This document shows, piece by piece, positions 32,216 through 40,331 of a stretch of 64,000 nucleotides of DNA. The notes under the pieces were generated by a model. The model was not told where the DNA came from. It ran no database searches and saw nothing but the letters and a program-made list of their open reading frames with translations. The stretch lies in assembly GCA_903838295.1 (NCBI GenBank), contig CAILXX010000016.1, forward strand, positions 55,842 through 119,841. The letters are read 5' to 3'. Position numbers and translations under genes: made by a program. Every line of letters starts with the position of its first letter. Positions within the stretch are counted from its first letter, which is position 1. This DNA is from an uncultured Actinomycetes bacterium. Lineage in GTDB: Bacteria; Actinomycetota; Actinomycetes; Nanopelagicales; Nanopelagicaceae.

Positions 32216-32291
32216 GGCCTCCTTCGGGGAGAGCCGGGGCTAGAAAATCTTTTGGGCCCAAAGGGCCCGACCCCGGCGACCAAAGGAGGCC
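32216..32291 (-). promoter_or_regulatory. large nested stem-loop in the rplL-rpoB spacer
   Basis: Three nested inverted repeats can stack: GGCCTCCTT/AAGGAGGCC (32216-32224 with 32283-32291), GCCGGGG/CCCCGGC (32233-32239 with 32271-32277) and GGGCCC/GGGCCC (32254-32259 with 32263-32268, 3-nt loop). On the minus strand it forms right after rplL. In E. coli the equivalent spacer holds a partial terminator and an RNase III site. A similar attenuation or processing role is inferred here. Confidence 0.6.
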
Positions 32292-32307
32292 GCACGCAAT
32301 TGAACTA

Positions 32308-32685
32308 CTACTTGATTGTGACAGTTGCGCCAGCTGCCTCAAGGGCTGCCTTTGCCTTGTCTACAGCTTCCTTGCTTCCCTTTTCAATGAGAACTGTTGG
32401 AGTTGCATCTACAAGATCCTTCGCTTCCTTCAAGCCAAGGCTTGAATTAATTCCGCGAACTTCCTTGATAACTGCAATCTTCTGTGAACCGGCGTTTTCA
32501 AGAACGAGTGTGAACTCATCTTGAGCTTCTGCAGCAGGAGCAGCAGCTCCGCCACCAGCAGCAGCTACAGGAGCAGCAGCGGTTACATCGAATTCAGCTT
32601 CAAATGCCTTGACGAAATCTGAAAGTTCGACGAGAGACATTTCTTTGAACTGTGACATTAAGTCATCTTGTGACAATTTAGCCAT
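32308..32685 (-). CDS. rplL: 50S ribosomal protein bL12 (L7/L12)
   Basis: bL12 forms the flexible stalk that recruits translation GTPases. It has 125 residues: the N-terminal dimerisation helix ([26 protein letters not shown]), an Ala/Gly-rich hinge near 40-55, and the C-terminal domain ([28 protein letters not shown]). It lies 17 nt after rplJ. Confidence 0.97.
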   Translation of the reverse strand: MAKLSQDDLMSQFKEMSLVELSDFVKAFEAEFDVTAAAPVAAAGGGAAAPAAEAQDEFTLVLENAGSQKIAVIKEVRGINSSLGLKEAKDLVDATPTVLIEKGSKEAVDKAKAALEAAGATVTIK

Positions 32686-32702
32686 TTTATTTGGTCCTTT
32701 TC

Positions 32703-33368
32703 TTATTCAGCTGGGGTTTCAGTTGCTTCAGCGGTAACAGTTGAATCGGCAGTAACTGCCTCAACAATTGGAGCCTCAGCTTCAACGACAGGTGTTGCAT
32801 CTGCAACAGGTGCTTCGGCAGCAGCTTCGGCAACAGGTGCCTCGGCAACTACTTCAGCTGGAGCAGGGGCGGCCACTACTGGGGCGCCTGCTTCCAATTT
32901 AATTCGTAGCGCATCGAAGGTACGAGCGGCCTTGGCCATTGTGCCCTTCATTGCACCAGCGAGCTTGGACAAGAGAACCTCACGGGACTCAAGATCAGCA
33001 AGCTTCATGATCTCCGCAGTTGAAATCGCCTTACCCTCGAAGACGCCACCCTTGATAACTAGGAATGGATTCTCCTTCTGGAAATTCTTAAGGCTCTTTG
33101 CTGCATCGATTGGATCACCCTTAATAAATGCAACTGCAGATGGACCAGCAAGTAGATCATCAGAGAGATCTACACCAGCGGCCTTTGCAGCGATCTTGGT
33201 AAGTGTGTTCTTCACAACGGAATACTTGGTATCTGCACCAAGTGAACGGCGAAGTTCCTTCATCGAGGCCACGGAAAGTCCGCGGTATTCGGTGAGGACA
33301 GTTGCAGCAGACGAACGGAAATCTTCCGTCAGTTCAGCTACAGCTGTTTCTTTATCAGAACGAGCCAT
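32703..33368 (-). CDS. rplJ: 50S ribosomal protein uL10
   Basis: uL10 is the stalk base that binds bL12 dimers. It has 221 residues, against about 165 in E. coli. The conserved N-terminal domain includes [17 protein letters not shown] and [12 protein letters not shown], followed by the bL12-binding helix. From about residue 165 there is a tail made almost only of Ala, Pro, Val, Glu and Thr, as in other Actinobacteria. It is preceded by its own promoter and an L10-leader-like RNA element that ends in a terminator hairpin. Confidence 0.97.
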   Translation of the reverse strand: MARSDKETAVAELTEDFRSSAATVLTEYRGLSVASMKELRRSLGADTKYSVVKNTLTKIAAKAAGVDLSDDLLAGPSAVAFIKGDPIDAAKSLKNFQKENPFLVIKGGVFEGKAISTAEIMKLADLESREVLLSKLAGAMKGTMAKAARTFDALRIKLEAGAPVVAAPAPAEVVAEAPVAEAAAEAPVADATPVVEAEAPIVEAVTADSTVTAEATETPAE

Positions 33369-33400
33369 TAGCTCCCTTTCTACTCTTCACCACGCCTTGG

Positions 33401-33515
33401 AAATAAAAAATCCTCGGCGCATAAGTGCGCACGAGGTTTTCGTGTGTACCTATGCGGGCTCTCTTTCGAGAATTAATTCAAACTATTGCTAGTTCGAGAC
33501 CTGCAGTCTTTGGTG
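33401..33515 (-). ncRNA. L10-leader-like autoregulatory element with terminator hairpin
   Basis: The minus-strand RNA contains CACCAAAGACTGCAGGTC (33515-33498), then GAAAGAGAGCCCGCATAGGT. A hairpin follows (CCTCG-bulge-GCGC, loop ACTTAT, GCGC-CGAGG, 33436-33412) and then ATTTTTTATTT. The layout of motif, paired return strand and terminator directly before rplJ matches the ribosomal L10 leader known in Actinobacteria and Firmicutes, in which L10(L12)4 binds its own mRNA. The family match is from memory. Confidence 0.7.
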
Positions 33516-33524
33516 ATAACACGA

Positions 33525-33554
33525 AGAGTAGGACATCCGACCGTCTCCGGTCAA
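33525..33554 (-). promoter_or_regulatory. sigma-A-type promoter for rplJ-rplL
   Basis: The minus strand has TTGACC (33554-33549), an 18-nt spacer and TACTCT (33530-33525), preceded by TT as in the other two ribosomal promoters. The spacer begins with a small GACCG-GAGA-CGGTC inverted repeat overlapping the -35. Transcription would start just upstream of the L10-leader-like element. Confidence 0.7.
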
Positions 33555-33592
33555 AATGGCCTACCCCACGCTTAAGCGCATAAGCGCCGTAT

Positions 33593-34303
33593 TTACTGAA
33601 TGTATGGACCGCCATCACGTGAGATCGAGGTATCAACTGGAATTCCAGGCCCCATCGTGGTCGATATGACTGCCTTTTTGATGAAGCGTCCCTTCGCAGA
33701 GTTTGGCTTTGAACGCATAACTTCTTCGATCGCAGCAGCGTAGTTCTCAGCCAATTGCTCAGCTGTGAATGAAACCTTGCCGATAAGGAAGTGAAGGTTC
33801 GAATTCTTATCAACTCGGAATTCAATCTTTCCGCCTTTGATATCTGTAACAGCCTTTGCGACATCAACCGTCACGGTTCCTGTCTTTGGGTTAGGCATCA
33901 AACCACGAGGTCCAAGGACCTTACCGAGGCGACCGACCTTACCCATTAATTCTGGTGTTGAAACAACAGCGTCATAATCCAAGCGACCCTTTGCAACCTC
34001 TTCAATCAGTTCGTCTGCGCCAACAATGTCAGCACCTGCGGCACGGGCTTCGTCTGCACGAGCTCCACCAGCAAATACCAAGACTCGAGCAGTCTTACCT
34101 GTTCCATGGGGCAAGTTAACTGTTGAACGAATTGCTTGATCGGCCTTCTTTGGGTCTACACCAAGCACAAGTGCGACTTCGACTGATGCGTCGTACTTAG
34201 TAACTGAAGTTTCTTTAGCAAGCTTTGCAGCTGCTGATGGTGAATACAGAGTCTTTGCATCAACCTTGGTTGCGGCCTCTGTGTATTTCTTACTGCGCTT
34301 CAT
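33593..34303 (-). CDS. rplA: 50S ribosomal protein uL1
   Basis: uL1 forms the mobile L1 stalk at the E site. It has 236 residues with the [17 protein letters not shown] and [25 protein letters not shown] signatures. It starts 92 nt after rplK and is separated from rplJ by a promoter and leader region. Confidence 0.97.
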   Translation of the reverse strand: MKRSKKYTEAATKVDAKTLYSPSAAAKLAKETSVTKYDASVEVALVLGVDPKKADQAIRSTVNLPHGTGKTARVLVFAGGARADEARAAGADIVGADELIEEVAKGRLDYDAVVSTPELMGKVGRLGKVLGPRGLMPNPKTGTVTVDVAKAVTDIKGGKIEFRVDKNSNLHFLIGKVSFTAEQLAENYAAAIEEVMRSKPNSAKGRFIKKAVISTTMGPGIPVDTSISRDGGPYIQ

Positions 34304-34395
34304 ATCTTCTCCCTTGTTTACTCATTCGAGTAGTTGGTTTTTGGAGTTGTGGTTTAGCGGAGCAGCGAGCTCCTCCCACTTCCCAGTTTTTTTTC

Positions 34396-34824
34396 TTAGG
34401 AAACCGTAATTCCCATAGAGCGTGCAGTTCCTTCGATGATCAAACGAGCAGCATTCAAGTCATTTGCATTGAGATCAGACATCTTGATCTTCGCGATATC
34501 TTCTGCCTGTGCCTTGGTGATGTTTGCAACCTTTGTCTTGTGAGGGATAGCTGAACCCTTTTCGACACCAGCAGCCTTCAAGATCAAACGTGAAGCTGGT
34601 GGAGTCTTTGTGATGAATGTGAAAGAGCGATCTTCGTAGACAGTGATCTCTACTGGAATGATCTGACCCTTCTGTGACTCTGTCTCGGCGTTGTAAGCCT
34701 TAACGAAGTCCATGATGTTCACACCATGTTGACCAAGCGCTGGACCTACCGGTGGAGCTGGTGTGGCTGCGCCTGCCTGAATCTGCAACTTAATAAGTGC
34801 AGTTACCTTCTTCTTTGGTGCCAT
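34396..34824 (-). CDS. rplK: 50S ribosomal protein uL11
   Basis: uL11 is part of the GTPase-associated centre and the target region of thiopeptides. It has 142 residues: [27 protein letters not shown] proline-rich start and the C-terminal rRNA-binding domain ending [10 protein letters not shown]. It lies 38 nt after nusG. Confidence 0.97.
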   Translation of the reverse strand: MAPKKKVTALIKLQIQAGAATPAPPVGPALGQHGVNIMDFVKAYNAETESQKGQIIPVEITVYEDRSFTFITKTPPASRLILKAAGVEKGSAIPHKTKVANITKAQAEDIAKIKMSDLNANDLNAARLIIEGTARSMGITVS

Positions 34825-34862
34825 TTTATTGGTTTCCTTTTTTCCTATTTATTTAGCTGGGG

Positions 34863-35645
34863 CTAAATTTTCTGTACTTGATGGAACGAAAGTTCTACCG
34901 GAGTCTCGCGACCAAAGATAGAAACAAGAACTTTGAGCTTTGCTTGCTCTGGCATGATTTCTGAAATCGATGCTGGCAAGGTTGCAAATGGGCCATCCAT
35001 GACGGTGACGGATTCTCCGATTTCGAAGTCAACGACCTTGATATCAGCCTTGTCACCCTTCTTAGATGGACGCGGCGCAAGAATATTTTCTACCTCTTGC
35101 AGACTTAATGGTGATGGGTGGTGAGCATTGCCAACGAATCCTGTAACACCGGGAGTGTTACGGATACATGACCAGGACTCGTCGGTGAGATCCATGCGTA
35201 CAAGAACATAGCCGGGAAAAACATTGCGCTTAACTTGCTTGCGTTGACCGTTCTTAATTTCGGTGACTTCTTCTTCTGGGACTTCCACCTGGAAAATGTA
35301 ATCTTCCATATTGAGCGCCTGGATACGGTTAGCGAGGTTGCCCTTAACTTTCTTCTCATAACCAGCATAAGAGTGAACTACGAACCAATCACCAGCGGCA
35401 GTGCGAAGTGCACGACGGAATTCTGCGTTGGGATCGTTCTCATCCTCTAAGTCTTCTTCAATGCTGACCTCTGCATCGATTGCATCAAGTGCTTCAGGCG
35501 AACCTACTTGTTCATCAGCAATAACTTCTTCGACGATTACATCTGAAGTCTCTACTGCGGCGAGCGCAGCCTCGAAAGCATCGACCGTTGGCTCAGCACT
35601 TGCTGGCGTAACAGTCTCTTCAAAAAATGGGTTTTCTACTGACAT
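34863..35645 (-). CDS. nusG: transcription elongation/antitermination factor NusG
   Basis: NusG binds RNA polymerase through its NGN domain and couples it to Rho or the ribosome through its KOW domain. It has 260 residues: an acidic, low-complexity N-terminal extension of about 80 residues, the NGN domain at about 85-190 ([36 protein letters not shown]) and the C-terminal KOW ([18 protein letters not shown]). The extension is usual for Actinobacteria. It starts 9 nt after secE. Confidence 0.97.
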   Translation of the reverse strand: MSVENPFFEETVTPASAEPTVDAFEAALAAVETSDVIVEEVIADEQVGSPEALDAIDAEVSIEEDLEDENDPNAEFRRALRTAAGDWFVVHSYAGYEKKVKGNLANRIQALNMEDYIFQVEVPEEEVTEIKNGQRKQVKRNVFPGYVLVRMDLTDESWSCIRNTPGVTGFVGNAHHPSPLSLQEVENILAPRPSKKGDKADIKVVDFEIGESVTVMDGPFATLPASISEIMPEQAKLKVLVSIFGRETPVELSFHQVQKI

Positions 35646-35654
35646 CTTCCGCCC

Positions 35655-35879
35655 TTATCCAAAAATCCAGAAAACGATCTTGGTGAGTGCAACATCAAGA
35701 ATTGAAACAACGGCAATGATGAAGCCTACGAACACCAACACAACAGCCGTGTATGTCGTCAATTGCTTTTGTGTAGGCCACACAACCTTGCGAAGTTCTG
35801 CAACAACTTGACGGTAGAACAGGCCGATTCGTCCAAAGAGGCCTTTGCCTGCTTCGGTATCGTGCTTCTCGTCGACCAC
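35655..35879 (-). CDS. secE: Sec translocon subunit SecE
   Basis: SecE clamps the two halves of SecY. This is the short single-span form with 74 residues: an amphipathic helix (FYRQVVAELRKVVWPTQKQL) and one transmembrane segment (TYTAVVLVFVGFIIAVVSIL). It starts at GTG 35879. It lies between tRNA-Trp and nusG, the standard order. Confidence 0.95.
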   Translation of the reverse strand: MVDEKHDTEAGKGLFGRIGLFYRQVVAELRKVVWPTQKQLTTYTAVVLVFVGFIIAVVSILDVALTKIVFWIFG

Positions 35880-35947
35880 TTTTTACCTCTCTTAATACAT
35901 CTCGTTAGTTACTACTTACTAACTTCTAACTACTTCTAACTACCTTG

Positions 35948-36021
35948 CAGGGCAGGAGGGACTTGAACCCCCAACCGCCGGTGTTGGAGACCGGAACTCT
36001 GGCCAATTGAGCTACTACCCT
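35948..36021 (-). tRNA. tRNA-Trp (anticodon CCA)
   Basis: The acceptor stem AGGGTAG/CTGCCCT pairs over 7 bp with one G-U. The anticodon arm CCGGT-CTCCAAC-ACCGG gives CCA, and the T-arm GGGGG-TTCAAGT-CCCTC is complete. No CCA is encoded at the 3' end. It lies 68 nt upstream of secE, as in mycobacteria. Confidence 0.95.
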
Positions 36022-36103
36022 TCGAGCGTTGTTTAGACATGAGTGATCATGACCTAATGCAAGCGCCAGACCGAGGAGTCTAGAGCCCAGTGGGGTCTTC
36101 CGT

Positions 36104-36139
36104 AAAACCGAGCAAAACCGAGCAAAACCGAGCAAAACC
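36104..36139. repeat. tandem 10-bp repeat (3.6 copies) upstream of aspC
   Basis: Three exact copies of AAAACCGAGC stand head to tail at 36104-36133, and a fourth begins (AAAACC, 36134-36139). The period is one helical turn, so any protein-binding site would repeat on the same DNA face. It lies in the 157-bp divergent space between tRNA-Trp and aspC. It may be an activator or repressor array, or a slippage-prone repeat. Confidence 0.85.
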
Positions 36140-36166
36140 TCCGTTCGCGAATGCGCTCGAATTTGG

Positions 36167-36172
36167 CATACT
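36167..36172 (+). promoter_or_regulatory. -10-like hexamer for leaderless aspC
   Basis: CATACT is followed by 6 nt (CGCCCT) and the ATG at 36179. A weak -35 TTCGCG lies 17 nt upstream (36144-36149). No Shine-Dalgarno is present. The spacing equals that at trhA, murB, glpK and the second nitroreductase. Confidence 0.4.
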
Positions 36173-36178
36173 CGCCCT

Positions 36179-37390
36179 ATGAGTTCAGAAAAGCCAAGGA
36201 TTTCGACCCGAATCGCTGCCATCGCAGAATCTGCCACCCTTGCCGTGGATGCAAAGGCAAAGGCCCTTAAAGCAGCGGGCAAGCCCGTCATTGGCTTTGG
36301 CGCTGGAGAACCTGATTTCCCAACACCCGATTACATAGTCCAAGCAGCTATCGATGCAGCTACAAAGCCTTCAAACCATCGCTACACCCCAACACCTGGA
36401 CTTCCGGAATTGCGCGATGCGATTGTCGCTAAGACGCTGCGCGATTCTAAGTATGTAATTACTGCTGATCAGGTTCTTGTCACCAACGGTGGAAAACAAG
36501 CCGTGTATCAATCATTCGCAACAATTATCAATCCTGGAGACGAAGTAATCCTCCCGGCTCCGTACTGGACCACATATCCCGAATGCATCAAATTAGCGGG
36601 CGGAAAATCGGTCGAAGTCTTTGCAGATGAAACTCAAAATTATTTAGTTACGGTCGATCAGCTCGAAGCTGCACGCACACCAAATACGAAAGCATTGCTC
36701 TTTTGTTCACCATCAAATCCAACGGGATCCGTGTATTCAGAAGCACAAGTTAAAGCAATTGGTGAGTGGGCGCTAAAACATGGCATTTGGGTAATCACCG
36801 ACGAAATTTATGAACACCTTCTTTATGACGGTGCTACCGCTCCAAGTCTTCCCGTTGTCGTACCAGAAATGGCAGATCGGACAATTATTCTTAATGGCGT
36901 CGCAAAAACATATGCGATGACAGGATGGCGTGTTGGCTGGATGGTCGGGCCTAAAGATGTAATTAAAGCTGCAACAAATTTGCAGTCACACTTATCTTCA
37001 AACGTTTCGAATATTTCCCAGCGCGCTGCCATTGCTGCCCTGACAGGTGATCTACAAGCTGTTCATGCCATGGGTATTGCCTTTGATCGTCGACGTAAAT
37101 TAATTGTTCAACTTCTTAACGAAATTCCTGGTGTAGTTTGCCCAACTCCAACTGGTGCATTTTACGTATATCCATCAGTCAAAGGCGTGCTCGGTAAAGA
37201 GATCCGTGGCAAGCGTCCTCAAACATCAGCAGAATTGGCGACCTTAATTCTTGAAGAAGCCGAAGTAGCTGCTGTTCCTGGTGAAGCGTTTGGACCTTCT
37301 GGCTACCTTCGCTTCTCATATGCACTGGGCGATGATGATATTGTCGAAGGAATTGCCCGGGTAAAGAAGTTGCTCTCAGAAGCTCGCTAG
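36179..37390 (+). CDS. aspC: pyridoxal-phosphate aminotransferase, aspartate type (class I)
   Basis: It probably transaminates aspartate and 2-oxoglutarate. It has 403 residues. Class I motifs are [14 protein letters not shown] near 40, [10 protein letters not shown] (cofactor phosphate region) near 105, CSPSNPTG near 180, [10 protein letters not shown] near 205, and the Schiff-base lysine in [16 protein letters not shown] near 245. Subgroup 1-gamma members also include prephenate aminotransferases, so substrate range is uncertain. It converges on murB with only 6 nt between the stops. Confidence 0.9.
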   Translation: MSSEKPRISTRIAAIAESATLAVDAKAKALKAAGKPVIGFGAGEPDFPTPDYIVQAAIDAATKPSNHRYTPTPGLPELRDAIVAKTLRDSKYVITADQVLVTNGGKQAVYQSFATIINPGDEVILPAPYWTTYPECIKLAGGKSVEVFADETQNYLVTVDQLEAARTPNTKALLFCSPSNPTGSVYSEAQVKAIGEWALKHGIWVITDEIYEHLLYDGATAPSLPVVVPEMADRTIILNGVAKTYAMTGWRVGWMVGPKDVIKAATNLQSHLSSNVSNISQRAAIAALTGDLQAVHAMGIAFDRRRKLIVQLLNEIPGVVCPTPTGAFYVYPSVKGVLGKEIRGKRPQTSAELATLILEEAEVAAVPGEAFGPSGYLRFSYALGDDDIVEGIARVKKLLSEAR

Positions 37391-37396
37391 AGCCTT

Positions 37397-38416
37397 TTAA
37401 AAATCTAGTCCAACAATTCTGACTTCTGCTTCCAAAGTTATCCCAAATTTTGCGGCTACCTTTGAGCGTGCATTTTTAGCAAGTTCAACGATATCTAAAG
37501 CGGTGGCGCCACCAGCATTCGTTAGAGCTAAAACATGTTTATCAGAAACCTTTGCTCCGTTTAAGACCTCTCCTTTATGGACGCCAGCATGTTCCATCAA
37601 CCATGCGGCCGAAGTTTTTATAGTGCCATCTGGTTGTGGCCAACGAGGTGCATCCAACGGTAGTTGGGCCGACTTTTCTGCTGTGATCATTGGATTAACG
37701 AAGAACGAACCCGCAGACCAGTTCTGATTATCCGCTGAATACAGCATTCCTTTTTTGCCACGAAGCGCCAGCACAACTTCGCGCACCTGCGATGTCGGCA
37801 CGCGGGAATCAAGTGCGACACCTAGTGCATCAGCTAACTCTTGATACTTAATTGGTAAAGAATTTTCACCGCGACGTAACTGAAAAGTAACATCCAAAAT
37901 CACATAACGACCCGCTTCTCTTTTAAAAATAGAGTTGCGATAGGCGAAATCACATTGATCCCCTGTAAAGGTTTTTATTTCTTTAGTCTGGCGATCAAAT
38001 GTACGTACTCGTGCAATGACTTCTGACACCTCATGGCCATATGCACCAATATTTTGAATTGGAGCCCCACCGACGGTGCCAGGAATTCCGCTCAGGCATT
38101 CAAGATTTGCTAAATTTTTAGAGATAGTAAAGGCAACAAATTCATCCCAATCCACGCCTGCCGAAACCTGTAACATTCCACCGCTACAGGCATCAATTTC
38201 ATAAGAATTACCTTGGATTTCTACAACGACGACGGTCCCTGCGAAACCCAAATCAGAGACCAAAACATTTGAACCGCCCCCAAGAATCAATAATTCTTGA
38301 CCGTGTTCATCGCATTCTTTTACGGCAGCAATTAATTCAGCCTCTGTTTTGGCGTGGATAATCCTTGTGGCAGGGCCACCCACGTGCAGGGTGGTTAGCT
38401 CAGAAAGGTTTGTCAT
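37397..38416 (-). CDS. murB: UDP-N-acetylenolpyruvoylglucosamine reductase
   Basis: MurB reduces UDP-GlcNAc-enolpyruvate to UDP-MurNAc with NADPH and FAD. It has 339 residues. The FAD domain shows LGGGSNVLVSD near 50 and SGIPGTVGGAPIQNIGAYG near 115. The catalytic serine lies in WSAGSFFVNP near 230, and HAGVHKGEVLNGAKVSDKH near 285 is typical of type I MurB. It starts 9 nt after the glycosyltransferase-like gene and has its own TAACCT-N6-ATG signal. Confidence 0.95.
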   Translation of the reverse strand: MTNLSELTTLHVGGPATRIIHAKTEAELIAAVKECDEHGQELLILGGGSNVLVSDLGFAGTVVVVEIQGNSYEIDACSGGMLQVSAGVDWDEFVAFTISKNLANLECLSGIPGTVGGAPIQNIGAYGHEVSEVIARVRTFDRQTKEIKTFTGDQCDFAYRNSIFKREAGRYVILDVTFQLRRGENSLPIKYQELADALGVALDSRVPTSQVREVVLALRGKKGMLYSADNQNWSAGSFFVNPMITAEKSAQLPLDAPRWPQPDGTIKTSAAWLMEHAGVHKGEVLNGAKVSDKHVLALTNAGGATALDIVELAKNARSKVAAKFGITLEAEVRIVGLDF

Positions 38417-38422
38417 GGTGCA

Positions 38423-38428
38423 AGGTTA
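38423..38428 (-). promoter_or_regulatory. -10-like hexamer for leaderless murB
   Basis: The minus strand reads TAACCT, 6 nt (TGCACC), then the murB ATG at 38416. The hexamer overlaps the TAA stop of the upstream gene. No Shine-Dalgarno is seen, so a separate leaderless murB transcript is likely. The -35 is poor. Confidence 0.4.
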
Positions 38429-39166
38429 GCGTCGTGGGACCAAGATATCTTTCTTACCTCGGAACCTCTCCAAAATTCGATCGTAATTCTTCTTCGATTG
38501 CTCGTCGCGATACTTCGGATCCACGTCGTAATAGCCATGGTGCCTGGCCTGCTCCAATGGCAGGTCGACTTGCAATAAACGACCTTGGGATTGCCGTAGT
38601 TTGAGTGAAAATTCGATATCAGCATTACGATAATAAATTGCACGATTATTAAAACCACCACACCCAATTGCATGTTCACGATTAAGTGCAAGAAAATAGC
38701 TAAAGAGAACATCAACTTCGCCAGGCCCTTTGTCATCAACCGAACGCCATTCATCTTCGACATTTACTAGCCCACCACGCCAACCAACCGCAGAGAATTC
38801 ACCATCGGCTAGTTGTGACAATGCGAGAGTAATTGCATCCCCGGTCAATATCGTAGATGGATCCATGATGATCACATATGGTGATGGTGCAAATTTAAGA
38901 GCAGCATTGGCGGCTTCTCCCCAACCAACTCCTGCCTGTATTTGCACAATGAAGGTTCGGGCATCTAATTGCTGATCAATATTGCCCATATCCGGTTCGC
39001 CAGAAATAATCAAAATAATTGCACAATTATCTGGAGCAAATTTCTTTATCGCCTCAATTGAAGTTGAAGCATCTTCCAAAAAGCCATCAGCAATTAAAAC
39101 TATACTTGCAGAAAATTCATGCTTGGAGAATGTACGAAGATCGCCGATGCGTGAATAGCTTTTCAT
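38426..39166 (-). CDS. glycosyltransferase family 2-like protein
   Basis: It has 246 residues with a GT-A-like layout: a Rossmann-type start (FSASIVLIADGFLEDASTSIEAI), a GVGWGEAANAALKFAPSPYVIIMDPSTIL block where GT2 enzymes carry the nucleotide-sugar and metal-binding region, and a C-terminal GCGGFNNRAIYYRNADIEFSLKLR segment resembling the GT2 acceptor/ED region. The metal motif is DPS rather than DXD, so activity is uncertain. No membrane segment is visible. It overlaps the MaoC-like gene by four bases and precedes murB; a role in cell-envelope sugar transfer is inference. Confidence 0.6.
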   Translation of the reverse strand: MKSYSRIGDLRTFSKHEFSASIVLIADGFLEDASTSIEAIKKFAPDNCAIILIISGEPDMGNIDQQLDARTFIVQIQAGVGWGEAANAALKFAPSPYVIIMDPSTILTGDAITLALSQLADGEFSAVGWRGGLVNVEDEWRSVDDKGPGEVDVLFSYFLALNREHAIGCGGFNNRAIYYRNADIEFSLKLRQSQGRLLQVDLPLEQARHHGYYDVDPKYRDEQSKKNYDRILERFRGKKDILVPRR

Positions 39167-39564
39167 AGCGATATTACAGCTTTTGCCATTCCTAAAACCT
39201 TTACCTCACTGCACATCGCAACTATCTCGAGTCGAGCAATATCTGAATCAACATCTACAACGGTTGCACTTACAATTAGTTGCACATCAATACCAGCAGG
39301 GACGACAACTGGTTTGGTAAATCTCGCCGAAAATTCTCTAACCTTCGCGCTGCTTCCTGCAATTTGGCTAATGTATTGACCCACAAGGCCCATCGTGAAC
39401 ATGCCATGGGCAATAACGTTCTCTAGCCCAACCGACTTTGCAAATTCTTCATTTTGGTGGATTGGGTTTTGATCCCCACTGGCATTTGCATATTGAACCA
39501 ATCGTGCTCGATTGATCGTAAATACCTTGGGCGCCAACTCTTGGCCGGCGATAAATGTTGTCAT
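39163..39564 (-). CDS. MaoC-like (3R)-hydroxyacyl dehydratase, HadB type
   Basis: It has 133 residues with a single hotdog fold. The catalytic motif ASGDQNPIHQNEEFAK at about 29-44 supplies the Asp and His of R-specific hydratases. HGMFTMGLVGQYI follows, as in HadB. It probably pairs with the adjacent HadA-like protein as a heterodimer acting on beta-hydroxyacyl carriers. It overlaps the HadA-like gene by 4 bases. No hadC follows, so a mycolate-specific role is unlikely. Confidence 0.85.
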   Translation of the reverse strand: MTTFIAGQELAPKVFTINRARLVQYANASGDQNPIHQNEEFAKSVGLENVIAHGMFTMGLVGQYISQIAGSSAKVREFSARFTKPVVVPAGIDVQLIVSATVVDVDSDIARLEIVAMCSEVKVLGMAKAVISL

Positions 39565-39944
39565 GCTCGAAACACCAAAGTTGACCAGGTTGATACGGCA
39601 TTCTTGGTTTCAACAATTAAATCTGCGCGGACGGTCACAATTTCATTCCCGGCAACAACGCGAGCACTTTCGATTGTGCAATCGCACCGAACCTGCATAC
39701 CTGCGATTAGCGGGGTGAAAATTTCGAATCGTTGGTCACCATGAACTACACGTGACCAATCAAGCCCTGAATCTTGTAACAAGGTTTGCGACTCTTCTAA
39801 CGAAATCGTAATGCCAAAAGTTGGAGGAGCTACCGTGGTTTCTGATTCGCCTAGTGCATCAGCAAAAGATGCAATCGATTCTGAAGAAATAGTTGTTTTG
39901 GTAGTACCCACGAAGGTACGCCCGACCAGGTCGGGGTTAAGCAT
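39561..39944 (-). CDS. MaoC-like dehydratase partner subunit, HadA type
   Basis: It has 127 residues with a hotdog fold, N-terminal MaoC type (MLNPDLVGRTFVGTTKTTIS, APPTFGITIS, VVHGDQRFEIFTPLIAGMQV). It lacks the D-x-N-x-x-H catalytic motif, as in the substrate-binding HadA subunit. The order rpmG-hadA-hadB recalls the mycobacterial locus. It starts 3 nt after the rpmG stop, so it is cotranscribed with rpmG. Confidence 0.82.
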   Translation of the reverse strand: MLNPDLVGRTFVGTTKTTISSESIASFADALGESETTVAPPTFGITISLEESQTLLQDSGLDWSRVVHGDQRFEIFTPLIAGMQVRCDCTIESARVVAGNEIVTVRADLIVETKNAVSTWSTLVFRA

Positions 39945-39947
39945 TAA

Positions 39948-40118
39948 TTAACGAGTTTCGCGATGAACCGTTGATAGCTTGCAACGTGGACAGAACTTCT
40001 TAAGTTCCATGCGGTCTGGGTCGTTGCGACGATTCTTCTTTGTAATGTAATTACGCTCTTTGCACTCGACACAGGCCATAGTGATCTTAGGGCGGACATC
40101 CGCGCTCTTGCTTGCCAT
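39948..40118 (-). CDS. rpmG: 50S ribosomal protein bL33, zinc-binding type
   Basis: bL33 is an E-site protein of the large subunit. It has 56 residues, beginning [20 protein letters not shown] and ending [14 protein letters not shown]. The CVEC and CPRC pairs mark the zinc-binding 'C+' form. ATG 40118 has AAAGGAG upstream. It follows the tRNA-Thr/tRNA-Met pair and precedes the HadA-like gene. Confidence 0.95.
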   Translation of the reverse strand: MASKSADVRPKITMACVECKERNYITKKNRRNDPDRMELKKFCPRCKLSTVHRETR

Positions 40119-40209
40119 GGTCGTGCTCCTTTTGTGTCGTTCAGTTATCTTTCAGCCATTAACCTTCTGAGGGTGTGAAGGTTACTTCATCTGCTTGTAT
40201 TCGTCTAAA

Positions 40210-40230
40210 TCACGCTCAATTCGAGCGTGA
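40210..40230 (-). terminator. 8-bp hairpin just after tRNA-Met
   Basis: TCACGCTC-AATTC-GAGCGTGA (perfect stem, 5-nt loop) begins 5 nt after the encoded CCA of tRNA-Met on the minus strand and is followed by TTTAGACG. It may be a partial terminator or a processing signal between the tRNAs and rpmG. Confidence 0.45.
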
Positions 40231-40235
40231 AGTAC

Positions 40236-40312
40236 TGGTAGCGGAGGCCGGACTTGAACCGGCGACACTGCGATTATGAGCCGCATGCTCTACCAAGCTG
40301 AGCTACCCCGCC
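40236..40312 (-). tRNA. tRNA-Met (anticodon CAT), CCA encoded
   Basis: The acceptor GGCGGGG/CTCCGCT pairs with two G-U. The anticodon arm TGCGG-CTCATAA-TCGCA gives CAT, the T-arm GCCGG-TTCAAGT-CCGGC is perfect, and CCA is encoded. The anticodon stem lacks the three consecutive G-C pairs of initiator tRNA, so elongator Met is preferred. A lysidine-modified Ile-CAT cannot be fully excluded. Confidence 0.92.
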
Positions 40313-40331
40313 AAGAGTGAACTTCTTTTCG

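Noticed and set aside
36104..36139. CRISPR-like array upstream of aspC
   Set aside because: The units are only 10 bp, directly tandem with no spacers, and no cas genes are present.
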